A DNA stretch of 15,141 nucleotides from Gemmatimonadota bacterium (GCA_003222235.1 QHVD01000333.1:4115-19255); one strand, 5' to 3'. Shown: positions 6,004-13,856, counted from the first letter of the stretch. Program-made: numbers and translations. Notes: generated from the letters alone by a model not told the origin.

Positions 6004-8820
6004 TTAGCCCTTGGCATCCACCCAATTCTTTCCTACGCCGATACTTACGACCAGTGGCACACGCAGTGCGGCGGCTCCCACCATCTCGCGTTTTACAAGC
6101 TCTCTTGCCTGATCCGACTCCCGCTCCGGGACCTCGAGGACGAGCTCGTCGTGGACCTGGAGGAGCACGCGGGTCTCCAGGCCGCGCTCTCGCAGCGCGT
6201 GATCGACGCCGATCATGGCTCTCTTGATGAGGTCGGCGGCGGAGCCCTGCAGGGGGGAATTGGTGGCGGTCCGCTCGCCGAACGACCGGACGTTGAAGTT
6301 CTTGTCCTTCAGCTCCGGAACGTAGCGCCGGCGACCGAACAGCGTCTCGACGTAACCCCGGGCGCGGGCTTCCGCCACCGTGCGGTCGAGCCATGCCCGC
6401 ACGCCCGCAAAGCGCGTAAAGTACTGCTGAATGAACGCCTTCGCCTCGTCGAGCGTGATGCCGAGCTGCCGGGACAGGGCGAACGGCCCCTGCCCGTAGA
6501 TCGTGCCGAAGTTGATGGTCTTGGCGCGGGCGCGCATCTCGGGCGTCACGTCAGCCTGTGGCACACCGAAGATCAGCGCCGCGGTCTGGCGATGGATGTC
6601 GCCGCCCTGCTCGAACGCCTGCACGAAGGCGGGGTCCCCCGAGAGATGCGCGAGGAGGCGTAGCTCGATCTGCGAGTAGTCGGCCGTGAGGAGCAGCCAA
6701 CCGGATGCAGCCACGAAGGCCCGGCGGATCGCCTCGCCGCGCGGTGTGCGCACCGGGATGTTCTGGAGATTCGGGTCCGACGACGACAGGCGTCCGGTCG
6801 CCGCGCCCGCCTGGTTGAAGCTCGTATGGATCCGGCCGGTGGCGGGGTTGATGAAGCCCGGGAGCGCGTCGACGTAGGTCGATTTGAGCTTGGACAGCTC
6901 GCGATATTCGATGAGCAGCTTCGGCACTTCGTGCCCCATCGCGGCAAGCTGCTCGAGGACCTCGGCGTCGGTGGACGCGCCGGTCTTCGTCTTCTTCACG
7001 ACGGGTAGCTGGTGCTTCTCGAACAGGATGTGCCGCAGCTGTGGGGTCGAGTTGATGTTGAAGTCGGTCCCCGCGGCGCGGTGGATCGCCCGCTCGAGCT
7101 CCGCGAGCTCGCCCGCCAACTGCCGTGAGATCTCCCCGAGCCGCCCCAGGTCGATCAGCACTCCGTGCCACTCCATGTTCACGAGCACTCGAATGAGCGG
7201 CACCTCGATCGCCTCGAGCAGGGGGAGCAGGTGGTGGTCTTCGAGCTCGGGCTGAAACGCTGCGCGCAACCGCAGCACCGTCTCGCTGTCGGTACAGCAG
7301 TAGCGCGCGGCGTCCCGCAGCGAGACCTCGGCGAACGGCCGTTCCCGCCGGCCGCGGCCCACCAAATCACCGTAGGTCGGCATCTCGAGCGACAGCCGCT
7401 CTCGCGCCAGCTCGTCGATGGCGTGCGCTCGCCGACCGGGGTCGAGGACGAAGCTCGCGAGCATCGAGTCGTACGCGACGCCGGCGAGCTCGGCGCCGTT
7501 GCGGCGCAGCACCAGCCAGTCGTGCTTGATGTCGTGCCCCGCCTTGCGGAGCGCCCGCAGCGCGTCGCTCGCGAGGGGGGGGAGGTTCGGGGGCGGCTCG
7601 CCGCCCGCCAGCTCCCCGACGGCGGCCACGTGCCCGAACGGGAGATACCACGAGCGGCCCGGCGCGACCGCCAGCGACAACCCCACGAGCTCGCCGCGCA
7701 TCGCGTCGAGCGACGTCGTCTCGGTGTTCAGCGCGAGGAGCGGCGCGCGGCGGCATTCGGCGACGACCGCGCCGAGGGCAGCGGCGTCGTCCACGATCTC
7801 CGGCTCGGCGAACTCCGTCGGCGGCGCGGGGGACCTGGCCACGGCGGGCGCCCGCTCGGCTTCGGGAGCCGGGCCCCCGGCGCCGCCGGCCTCGAGCGCG
7901 CCAAACTGCTCCAACTTGGGGATCAGCGAGCGGAACTCGAGCTCGGTGAAGAGCTGGCTGAGGCGCGAGAGGTCGGGCGACCGCACCCGCAACATCTCGA
8001 GGTCGAGTGTCACCGGGACGTCGCGCCGAATCGTGACCAGTTCTCGTGAGAGGCGTGCCAGCTCGGCGTCCCGTTGGATCGCCTCCCGCGCCCGCTTGCC
8101 GGGGATTCGGTCCGCGCCCCCCAGGATCGCGTCCAGGTCGCCGAACGTCTTCAGGAGCTCGAGCGCGGTTTTCTCTCCCACTCCCTTCACGCCGGGAACG
8201 TTGTCGGATGTGTCGCCGACGAGCGCGAGATAGTCGACGACGCGCTCGGGTGGGACGCCCAGGCGCTCGCCCGCGTTGGACTCGTCCACCCACTGCTCCT
8301 CGACCGCGGCCGGCCCGCGACGCCCCGGATTGAGCAGCGCGATGCGAGGCCCGATGAGCTGGTAGAAGTCCTTGTCGCCCGACACGATCACGGCCCGCAG
8401 CTCGCGGACCGCCGCGGCGGTCGCGAGCGTCCCGATCACGTCGTCCGCTTCGTAGCCTTCCACGCCCACGATGGGGACGCGGAACGCCTCGAGGATCTGC
8501 GCGATCCGCTCCACCGAGCGGTCGAAGTCCTGCTGCAGCTCGTCGCTGAGCTTCTCGCGCGTCGCCTTGTAGGCGTCGTATGTTCGGCGGCGGAACGACT
8601 CGCCCACGTCGTGCACCCAGGCGAGGTAATCGGGGCGCCACTGCTCAAGCAGGCGGAGGACAAAGTTCGTGACCCCCCAGGCGGCGGAGGTATTCTCGCC
8701 GCGCCGCGTGGTGAGGGGACGCGCGATCATCGCGAAGAAGGCGCGATAGATGAGCGCGTAGCCGTCGACGAGATACACCGTAGGCAGAGACGGGGCGGGG
8801 GGGGGGACCCGAGCGGGCAT
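6004..8820 (-). CDS. polA: DNA polymerase I
   Basis: A 938-residue full-length family A polymerase, acting in Okazaki-fragment processing and gap repair. The 5' nuclease domain (about 1-310) shows VYLVDGYALIYRAFFAM, VSGDKDFYQLIGP and LVGDTSDNVPGVKGVGEKTA. The 3'-5' exonuclease domain spans about 335-520. The polymerase domain has motif A TADYSQIELRLLAHLSGD (Asp714), the O-helix RARAKTINFGTIYG (Phe771, Tyr775) and motif C VHDELVLEVPE (His890-Asp891-Glu892). In the exonuclease, residues equivalent to E. coli Glu357, Asp424, Tyr497 and Asp501 are present as Glu367, Asp434, Tyr507 and Asp511, but the Asp355 equivalent is Asn365. Proofreading may thus be weakened. The ATG at 8820 has no Shine-Dalgarno and lies 28 bases from the upstream terminator's T-run, which allows a leaderless transcript. 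Confidence 0.98.
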   Translation of the reverse strand: MPARVPPPAPSLPTVYLVDGYALIYRAFFAMIARPLTTRRGENTSAAWGVTNFVLRLLEQWRPDYLAWVHDVGESFRRRTYDAYKATREKLSDELQQDFDRSVERIAQILEAFRVPIVGVEGYEADDVIGTLATAAAVRELRAVIVSGDKDFYQLIGPRIALLNPGRRGPAAVEEQWVDESNAGERLGVPPERVVDYLALVGDTSDNVPGVKGVGEKTALELLKTFGDLDAILGGADRIPGKRAREAIQRDAELARLSRELVTIRRDVPVTLDLEMLRVRSPDLSRLSQLFTELEFRSLIPKLEQFGALEAGGAGGPAPEAERAPAVARSPAPPTEFAEPEIVDDAAALGAVVAECRRAPLLALNTETTSLDAMRGELVGLSLAVAPGRSWYLPFGHVAAVGELAGGEPPPNLPPLASDALRALRKAGHDIKHDWLVLRRNGAELAGVAYDSMLASFVLDPGRRAHAIDELARERLSLEMPTYGDLVGRGRRERPFAEVSLRDAARYCCTDSETVLRLRAAFQPELEDHHLLPLLEAIEVPLIRVLVNMEWHGVLIDLGRLGEISRQLAGELAELERAIHRAAGTDFNINSTPQLRHILFEKHQLPVVKKTKTGASTDAEVLEQLAAMGHEVPKLLIEYRELSKLKSTYVDALPGFINPATGRIHTSFNQAGAATGRLSSSDPNLQNIPVRTPRGEAIRRAFVAASGWLLLTADYSQIELRLLAHLSGDPAFVQAFEQGGDIHRQTAALIFGVPQADVTPEMRARAKTINFGTIYGQGPFALSRQLGITLDEAKAFIQQYFTRFAGVRAWLDRTVAEARARGYVETLFGRRRYVPELKDKNFNVRSFGERTATNSPLQGSAADLIKRAMIGVDHALRERGLETRVLLQVHDELVLEVPERESDQARELVKREMVGAAALRVPLVVSIGVGKNWVDAKG

Positions 8821-8827
8821 GGGCGGA

Positions 8828-8833
8828 ACAATA
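8828..8833 (-). promoter_or_regulatory. Candidate -10 element for a leaderless polA transcript
   Basis: TATTGT on the minus strand matches four of six -10 consensus positions and lies 7 bases before the polA ATG, so transcription would begin at or next to the start codon. There is no Shine-Dalgarno sequence and no room for a long leader after the upstream terminator. No convincing -35 box is seen. This is a weak inference by eye; read-through from the cold-shock gene is the alternative. Confidence 0.25.
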
Positions 8834-8847
8834 ATCTGGGGGCCGAC

Positions 8848-8879
8848 AAAAACCCCGCCCGGTGCGCTCCCGAGCGGGG
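8848..8879 (-). terminator. Intrinsic terminator of the cold-shock gene
   Basis: Read on the minus strand, CCCCGCTCGG and CCGGGCGGGG pair over 10 bp (one G-T pair) around a 7-base loop (complement of 8863-8869), followed at once by TTTTT (complement of 8848-8852). It starts 25 bases after the cold-shock stop codon and lies upstream of polA in the same direction, so it should separate the two transcription units. Confidence 0.85.
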
Positions 8880-8904
8880 CAAGACCGATGGCGCGGGCGC
8901 CGCG

Positions 8905-9105
8905 CTACATCCGAACCACGTTTTGGGCGTGAAGCCCCTTGTCGCCGGACTTCACCTCGAATTCCACCGCTTGACCCTCCGCGAGCGTCTTGAATCCGTC
9001 CATCTGGATGGCGGAGAAATGCACGAAGACGTCCTCGCCACCCTCCTGTTCAATGAAGCCGTAGCCCTTGGCGTCATTGAACCACTTCACCTTTCCCTTG
9101 GGCAT
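8905..9105 (-). CDS. Cold-shock domain protein (CspA family)
   Basis: A 66-residue single cold-shock domain protein, the usual family length. It binds single-stranded RNA or DNA and acts as an RNA chaperone in the cytoplasm. MPKGKVKWFNDAKGYGFIEQ holds strand 1 and RNP1 (KGYGFIE), and DVFVHFSAI is RNP2. The domain ends with the common closing strand (GLHAQNVVRM). The start at 9105 is fixed by AGGAGG 8 bases upstream and by homology; the frame stays open further upstream to 9189, but that extension is leader sequence. It stands as its own unit, with a leader holding two hairpins before it and a strong intrinsic terminator after it. Whether it is cold-induced or constitutive cannot be told. Confidence 0.97.
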   Translation of the reverse strand: MPKGKVKWFNDAKGYGFIEQEGGEDVFVHFSAIQMDGFKTLAEGQAVEFEVKSGDKGLHAQNVVRM

Positions 9106-9202
9106 TCGATCTGCCTCCTGCAGAGTCGCACATAGGGCGTAACGCCGCCCGACACCAGTGTCGGAGCGGGATAGAAATGACGCGGCCATGGAACGTTGTC
9201 AA
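9106..9202 (-). promoter_or_regulatory. Promoter and structured 5' leader of the cold-shock gene
   Basis: On the minus strand a perfect -35 box TTGACA (complement of 9197-9202) lies 91 bases before the start codon. At 17-base spacing the -10 region is CATTTC (complement of 9174-9179), a poor match, so the exact start site is unsure. The implied leader of about 65 bases contains hairpin CCGACA-loop-TGTCGG (9149-9164, 6 bp, 4-base loop) and then GGCG-TTA-CGCC (9136-9146), before AGGAGG and the ATG. Structured leaders are common on cold-shock mRNAs, where they affect mRNA stability and translation; that role here is inferred. Confidence 0.5.
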
Positions 9203-9219
9203 GCAACCCTGCAGTGACC

Positions 9220-9243
9220 CCGGCGCGATCACGTAAGCGCCGG
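9220..9243 (-). terminator. Stem-loop just after the lytic transglycosylase gene
   Basis: CCGGCGC and GCGCCGG (9220-9226 and 9237-9243) form a perfect 7-bp stem with a 10-base loop, starting 4 bases after the transglycosylase stop codon and before the cold-shock -35 box. No T-run follows, so it may be a weak terminator, an mRNA 3'-end stabiliser, or chance in GC-rich DNA. Confidence 0.4.
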
Positions 9244-9247
9244 TCGC

Positions 9248-11524
9248 TCAATTGGTTGCCGTCACATACAGGGCGCGGTACAGCTCGCGGTTGCGGAGCA
9301 CCGAGCGGACGTAGCCCCGCGTCTCCTGGTACGGAATCAGCTCGATGAACTCATCAGGGTCTTGAGCGCTGTCGCGGGCGAGCCAGCGCTCGACCGGCGT
9401 GGTCCCCGCGTTGTAGGATGCCACCGCGGCCTCGATCCGCCCCGCGAAGCGGCGCACCAGCTCGGCGAGATGGGCGGCGCCGAGGTGCAGGTTCAGGTCG
9501 GGCACCGTGATCCACTCGGGGTAAAACGTGACGTCGAGGCCACGGGCGGTGAGGGCGGCCGTGCCGGGCAGGAGCTGCACCAGGCCGCGAGCGCCGGCGG
9601 GCGACAGCGCCTCGGCATCGAAGACGCTCTCCTGGCGCACCAGCGCGACCAGCAAGAGCGGATCCACGCCGAACTCCGCAGCCTCCGCCTCGACGGTGCG
9701 GCGGTTCGGCCAAGGGAAGATGGCGCGCAGCACACGGGGGTCGGTGGGCGCTTTCAGTGCGGCCTGCCAGCCCAGGCGCACCGCCGCGGGACCCCATCCG
9801 CGCGCGGCCAGGCCGTCGCTCCAGGCGAGCAGGGCGTCCACGTCCAACTGGGCCGCCCGCCCCAGGACGGTACGCACTTCGGCGTCGGCGGCGCTGTCGA
9901 GCCCCGCGAGCAGCAACGTGTCGAGCCGGCCGAAGGACGTGGCCACGGCAGGCGGCGAGGGCGGCAGCGGCGGCGCCGCGAGTCGGAGCGGCGGGAGGTC
10001 CACGTCCCGGCGGGCGCGCACGCCGTAGTAGCCGATCGAGTCCTCGTGTGCGAGGGCGAGCCAGATCAACTTCGCGCCCGCCGTGTCGCCGCGCGCCAGC
10101 GCCAGTTTCCCGAGCCAAAAACGCGCGGCGCTACGCTGCGGTGCGGCGGCCGCGACTTCGGAGCGCAACAAGGCAGCCGCGCTGTCCGCGAGGCCCGCGC
10201 GCATCGCCCGCAGGGCCAGCCGGAACCGCGCCACCGAGGCCCGGGAGTCCGCGGGATAACGGGCGATCAGCTCGGCGAACCATCGCGCTGCACTGTCCCA
10301 ATCGCCGCGGTCGCCGAACAGGTCGGCGAGGACATAGAGCGCGGTGGGCGCCGCCGTGTCCGACGGGTACGACTGCGCGAACCCCGAAAGCGCTTGCTCC
10401 GCGCCCGGATCGCCGAGGCGTACCAGGAGTCGGGCGCGGCGATAGATGGCCAGCGGTCCAAAGCCGGGGGCTTTCGCCGCGGCCAGGTAGGCCCGTTCCG
10501 CGTCGCGCCAGCGCCCCGCGCTGTTTAGCAACTCGCCGAGCAGCATGAGCGTGGCCGCGCTCGAGTCTCCCTCGCGCACGGCGCGCTCGATCTGGACGCG
10601 CGCATCGCCGGCTGCCCCGTGCGGCTTCATGGCGCGCGCCAGCGCCACGCGCTCGGGCGGGGTGCGCGGCGGGAGCGACGCCAGCGCCACCCCCACCGCC
10701 GCTGCGGCGTCGTCCGTCTCCGGGGCCCGGCCCATCAGCCCGTACACGGCGTCGCGGGCGCGGCCCGAGTCCCCCAGTTCGAGCGCGAGCCGCGCCACCT
10801 GCAGCGACTTTCCCGCCCGCACGAACGCCTCGAGCGCCGCGCCCGAGTCGCCGGCGGCGAGCAGGGCCTGCGCGCGCGCGACCGGCGCCTCACGCGCCGG
10901 TGCCGGCGGCAGATCGGTGAGGAGCCGGAACGCGAGGCCCGTGTCGCGCGTGACCCGCGCTTCCCTGACGCGGAGCCAGGGGTCGATGGCCGCCAGTCGT
11001 GCGGCGCGCGCCATGGCATAGTAGGCGGCAGCGCTGTCGCGCTCGGCCGCAGCCTCCCACGCGAGCGCGGCGCGCACGGCGAGCAGCGCCGCGCGGGCCC
11101 CACCTCCCGCGCCCGCACGCGCCCGCGCGGCCACGTAGTGCGCCGCCGCCTGGGCCGCGAGGCCGAGGCGCGCCTCAGCCTCGGCCAGCACGGCGAGCGC
11201 TTCCCCATCCGCGTAATCCTCGAGCCACGGCTGCCCCGCGAGGAGGCTCCGCGCCAGGTCATAGCGCCGGGTCTCTAGCTCCGCCTTCGCGCCCTCGACG
11301 ACGAAGGCGGCGTTGAGGTTCGGCTCGCGCGCGGCCGCGGCGAGCAACGTCTCGGCGGCGTGCCAGAGCCGGCCGGCGAGCCGCAACGACTCGGCGCGCT
11401 GGGTGGCGGCCTGCGCGGACGGGGGGGGCACAGCGGGTGGGGGCAGGACGGGCACCTGCTGCGGCGCCGCCACCGCGAACGGCGTCAGCGCGGCGCAGAC
11501 CAGGAGCGCGACGGGCCGCATCAC
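9248..11524 (-). CDS. Slt70-like lytic transglycosylase with long TPR-like N-terminal region
   Basis: A 758-residue envelope protein expected to cleave the MurNAc-GlcNAc bond of peptidoglycan, producing 1,6-anhydro ends. A signal peptide (about 1-20, MMRPVALLVCAALTPFAVA) is followed by about 580 alanine-rich helical residues with TPR-like pairs (for example ALYVLADLFGDRGDWDSAARWFAELIARYP), resembling the superhelical ring of Slt70. The SLT domain closes the protein: VRQESVFDAEALSPAGARG with the catalytic Glu near residue 632, then GLVQLLP, AVASYNAG and ELIPYQETRGYVRSVLRN. The start is GTG at 11524 or the next codon, ATG at 11521. The upstream GWxTD stop overlaps these codons, so the two are translationally coupled. 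Coupling to a lipoprotein suggests shared work at the cell wall. A stem-loop follows the stop. Confidence 0.93.
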   Translation of the reverse strand: MMRPVALLVCAALTPFAVAAPQQVPVLPPPAVPPPSAQAATQRAESLRLAGRLWHAAETLLAAAAREPNLNAAFVVEGAKAELETRRYDLARSLLAGQPWLEDYADGEALAVLAEAEARLGLAAQAAAHYVAARARAGAGGGARAALLAVRAALAWEAAAERDSAAAYYAMARAARLAAIDPWLRVREARVTRDTGLAFRLLTDLPPAPAREAPVARAQALLAAGDSGAALEAFVRAGKSLQVARLALELGDSGRARDAVYGLMGRAPETDDAAAAVGVALASLPPRTPPERVALARAMKPHGAAGDARVQIERAVREGDSSAATLMLLGELLNSAGRWRDAERAYLAAAKAPGFGPLAIYRRARLLVRLGDPGAEQALSGFAQSYPSDTAAPTALYVLADLFGDRGDWDSAARWFAELIARYPADSRASVARFRLALRAMRAGLADSAAALLRSEVAAAAPQRSAARFWLGKLALARGDTAGAKLIWLALAHEDSIGYYGVRARRDVDLPPLRLAAPPLPPSPPAVATSFGRLDTLLLAGLDSAADAEVRTVLGRAAQLDVDALLAWSDGLAARGWGPAAVRLGWQAALKAPTDPRVLRAIFPWPNRRTVEAEAAEFGVDPLLLVALVRQESVFDAEALSPAGARGLVQLLPGTAALTARGLDVTFYPEWITVPDLNLHLGAAHLAELVRRFAGRIEAAVASYNAGTTPVERWLARDSAQDPDEFIELIPYQETRGYVRSVLRNRELYRALYVTATN

Positions 11525-12894
11525 GGCACGTGCCGCACCCGGATCAGGGCGCGCTCGTACTCGCCCCGAGACAGCGGCGTGAGCTTGAACCGGCCGAAGC
11601 CCGTCTGGTCCTGGAAAAAGAGGGTCAGCCGCAGCTGGTTATAGGTCCACCGGATCCCCCGTAGGCCGGTGCGGGCTACGTCGGAGCTGAAGTCGAACAC
11701 GTCGTCAGGCTCGCCCAGCGTGATGAAGACCTGGCCGCGGTCCGTCAGCCATCCCTGATCAGCGCCTTCCTGAAACCGCGCGTTGGCGGTCTGGACCCGT
11801 CGGAAATACTCGTCCAGGGCTTCGTTTTCCGGGGTCATGGGCACCGGGTCCGTCGTCTTGTAAAAGTCGCGCCAGACCGCCGGTCGCTCCGCCGGCGCCG
11901 CCCGCTTCAGCTTGACGAGCCAGTCTTGCCGTTCGAAGTAGCGAAGCAAGCTGATCATCTGATCGAAGTTGGTGATCGCCCACTGGTCCGAGAAGCTCAC
12001 CAGGAATGGCGCGGTCACGGGCTGCTCGGTGCCGACATCCACCGCGCTGACCTCGAGCCGGCCCCGGCCTACCGAAAGCTCACCGGGGTGGACGACGAGG
12101 CGCGCCGTCGCAAGGGTCGCGTCGCCCGCGAGCGGCACGGTGTCGCGCCAGACCTCGACGCCCATCTGGTCGAGCGCGCGCGCCGCGAGACGGGTGCCGC
12201 GCGGCATGCCATAGGTTTCGACGTAGAAGCGGAGCGAGTCGGCGCCGTACGGCAGCGTCGCCCGAGGATTCAGGAGTAGCGTCGGCTGCTCGCCCAGACG
12301 GGCCCGTCCTTCGCCCTGGTAGACCGGGATCGGCCAGCCGATCGCGCGGCCGGCGAGGCTCGGCACCGTGTCCGTGCGCGCCTGTCGCCCGGACGCCGGG
12401 CTGTTGCGGTCGCGCACGGCCACCGAGATCGGGTACACGCCCGGCCGGAGCCCGACGAACCGCTGGTAGATCACGCTCTCGTCGGCGCGCAGGGTTTCCT
12501 GAAAGGTGCGGACGCGAACCACCTCATCGCTCACGAGCTGGCGCACCGGCGACGTATCGCTGCCGAAGGTGACCTCGACGTGGTACTGGGCGACGAACTC
12601 GTTGCCGTCGCGCCGGAAGCTCAGGGAATGGTCCGCGAGCGACAGCGCAAACACGGCGAGGGTGGAGTCGGACGCGGCAGCGCGGAGATACCGAATCGTC
12701 GCGACGAAGGGCAGCGGCGCGCCGGCGACGATGAAGCCCATCGAGCGGTACACTTCCGCCGCATCGGACAGCGGCGCCGCCGCCGCCGCCGTCGCGTGGG
12801 GTTCGGGTTCCTGCGCCGCCCCGGCCGGCGGTCGAGGCCCGCAGCCGAGGGCGGCGCCGACCGCGAAGACGAGGAGGGTCGCGAGTCGTCTCAC
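11521..12894 (-). CDS. GWxTD domain lipoprotein
   Basis: A 457-residue predicted lipoprotein. MRRLATLLVFAVGAALGC is a signal peptide with a lipobox-like AALGC, giving Cys18 as the lipidated residue; a Gly/Pro/Ala-rich linker follows. The C-terminal GWxTD domain begins at about residue 381 (GWLTDRGQVFITLGEPDDV) and ends in the beta-rich stretch GIRWTYNQLRLTLFFQD. Domains of this name occur in Bacteroidota, Acidobacteriota, Gemmatimonadota and relatives; their function is not established. I chose the GTG at 12894 because GAGG lies 8 bases upstream and the signal peptide begins there. ATGs at 12918 and 12936 are in frame but have no ribosome site and put extra residues before the signal. The stop overlaps the start of the lytic transglycosylase. 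It is divergent from the kinase gene, with 40 bases between starts. Confidence 0.88.
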   Translation of the reverse strand: MRRLATLLVFAVGAALGCGPRPPAGAAQEPEPHATAAAAAPLSDAAEVYRSMGFIVAGAPLPFVATIRYLRAAASDSTLAVFALSLADHSLSFRRDGNEFVAQYHVEVTFGSDTSPVRQLVSDEVVRVRTFQETLRADESVIYQRFVGLRPGVYPISVAVRDRNSPASGRQARTDTVPSLAGRAIGWPIPVYQGEGRARLGEQPTLLLNPRATLPYGADSLRFYVETYGMPRGTRLAARALDQMGVEVWRDTVPLAGDATLATARLVVHPGELSVGRGRLEVSAVDVGTEQPVTAPFLVSFSDQWAITNFDQMISLLRYFERQDWLVKLKRAAPAERPAVWRDFYKTTDPVPMTPENEALDEYFRRVQTANARFQEGADQGWLTDRGQVFITLGEPDDVFDFSSDVARTGLRGIRWTYNQLRLTLFFQDQTGFGRFKLTPLSRGEYERALIRVRHVP

Positions 12895-12934
12895 TTGCTG
12901 AACCTCAAGTCGGAGCATTAGTTTGGCGCATTCC
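12895..12934. promoter_or_regulatory. Very short divergent promoter region between GWxTD lipoprotein and kinase
   Basis: Only 40 bases separate the two start codons. The AT-rich core at 12917-12924 reads ACTAAT on the minus strand (12922 to 12917) and TAGTTT on the plus strand (12919-12924), both possible -10 elements, so the promoters may share bases. The minus-strand leader would hold the GAGG ribosome site, whereas the kinase ATG has none and could be nearly leaderless. The -35 boxes are poor (TTGCTG at 12895-12900 on plus). Low certainty. Confidence 0.3.
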
Positions 12935-13855
12935 ATGCCCAGCGACAGTCTGGCCGGCCGCACGATCGCCGGCTATCGCCTCCTCGAGCGCGTCGGCGAG
13001 GGTGGCACGGCCGAGGTGTACCGTGCCGACCATCCGGAGCGCGGTGCCTGTGCGTTCAAAGTATTGCGACAGGGGCTGCAGGGCGACCCCACGGCGGTCA
13101 AGCGCTTTCTGCGGGAGGCGGGGTACGGCTCGCGTGTTCAGCATCCTGGCGTGGTGCGCACCTACGATTACGGCGAGGCGGAGGGGTGCTACTACCTCGC
13201 TCTCGAGTGGGCCGTCGGGCAATCCCTCACCGACTACGTACACCGCGTCGGCCGACTCGCTCCCGCGCAGGTCGAGGCGCTGGTGCGCCAGCTCGCGGAC
13301 TCGCTCGGGGCGTTGCATCAGGCGGGGATCATCCACCGCGACCTGAAGCCCGACAACATCATCTACGACCCGGCGACCGGCAGAGTGAAGCTCCTGGACT
13401 TCGGCATCGCACGGGACGCCGACCTGCCGGATGAGGAACGGCTCACGCGGACGGGGTTCTTCGTCGGAACGCTCAAGTACGTGGCCCCCGAGGCCCTCTC
13501 GGGAGCGCTCGTGGACGGGCGGGCGGACATCTTCAGCCTCGCCGCCCTCACGTACTGGCTGCTGACCGGCCAGCACCCGTACCGGGGGAGAAACCCACGC
13601 GAGATGTTTCAGCAGCTGCTGGCCGGCGTCCCCGTGCCGCTCAATGAGGCCGTCGCCGGACTGCGGTTCCCGGCGGCCCTCGAAGCGGCCGTGATGCGCG
13701 GGCTGGCGCGCGACCCGGCGGCCCGCCAGGCCACGGTCACGGCCTTCGCGGACGCAGTCGCAGCGGGGATCGCCGGCGAGTCGCCGCCCCGTGGCGGCGG
13801 CTTGCTGGACGCGTTGAAACGGGCGGTGCGGCCGCGAGGACGGCAGGAGTCGTAG
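12935..13855 (+). CDS. Serine/threonine protein kinase (Hanks type, kinase domain only)
   Basis: A 306-residue eukaryotic-like kinase with a complete catalytic core. The P-loop VGEGGTAEVYRA (about 20-31) has Ala in place of the third glycine. The ATP-anchoring Lys is Lys42 (CAFKVL), the likely helix C Glu is Glu61 (FLREAG), the catalytic loop is HRDLKPDN (134-141), the metal motif DFG is 155-157 and the activation segment ends in APE (184-186). Lys138 of the catalytic loop marks Ser/Thr rather than Tyr specificity. After the kinase fold (to about 275) there is only a short basic tail, with no membrane helix, PASTA or other sensor region, so it is probably cytosolic. The ATG at 12935 is preferred; an in-frame TTG at 12923 is possible. 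No Shine-Dalgarno is visible. It is followed by pyrE at once. The substrates are unknown. Confidence 0.94.
   Translation: MPSDSLAGRTIAGYRLLERVGEGGTAEVYRADHPERGACAFKVLRQGLQGDPTAVKRFLREAGYGSRVQHPGVVRTYDYGEAEGCYYLALEWAVGQSLTDYVHRVGRLAPAQVEALVRQLADSLGALHQAGIIHRDLKPDNIIYDPATGRVKLLDFGIARDADLPDEERLTRTGFFVGTLKYVAPEALSGALVDGRADIFSLAALTYWLLTGQHPYRGRNPREMFQQLLAGVPVPLNEAVAGLRFPAALEAAVMRGLARDPAARQATVTAFADAVAAGIAGESPPRGGGLLDALKRAVRPRGRQES
13845..13849 (+). promoter_or_regulatory. Shine-Dalgarno sequence that places the pyrE start at an ATC codon
   Basis: AGGAG at 13845-13849 lies within the last codons of the kinase gene, 7 bases before ATC at 13857. This is the best ribosome site in the area, and it points to the only codon that gives pyrE a normal N-terminus and length. 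No ATG, GTG or TTG exists in the pyrE frame between the in-frame stop at 13815-13817 and the ATG at 13986. Confidence 0.55.
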
Positions 13856-13856
13856 C

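Noticed and set aside
7165..8049. Plus-strand open frames opposite polA, including this one and 8074-9135
   Set aside because: They are shadows of polA and the cold-shock gene; no ribosome sites or domain motifs.
9106..9189. N-terminal extension of the cold-shock protein to a start at 9189
   Set aside because: The family starts at MPKGKVKWF, and AGGAGG lies right before the ATG at 9105; the extension is leader RNA with hairpins.
12895..12963. Longer GWxTD protein start at 12963, 12936 or 12918
   Set aside because: These have no ribosome site and would bury the signal peptide; the GTG at 12894 has GAGG at good spacing and begins the signal peptide.
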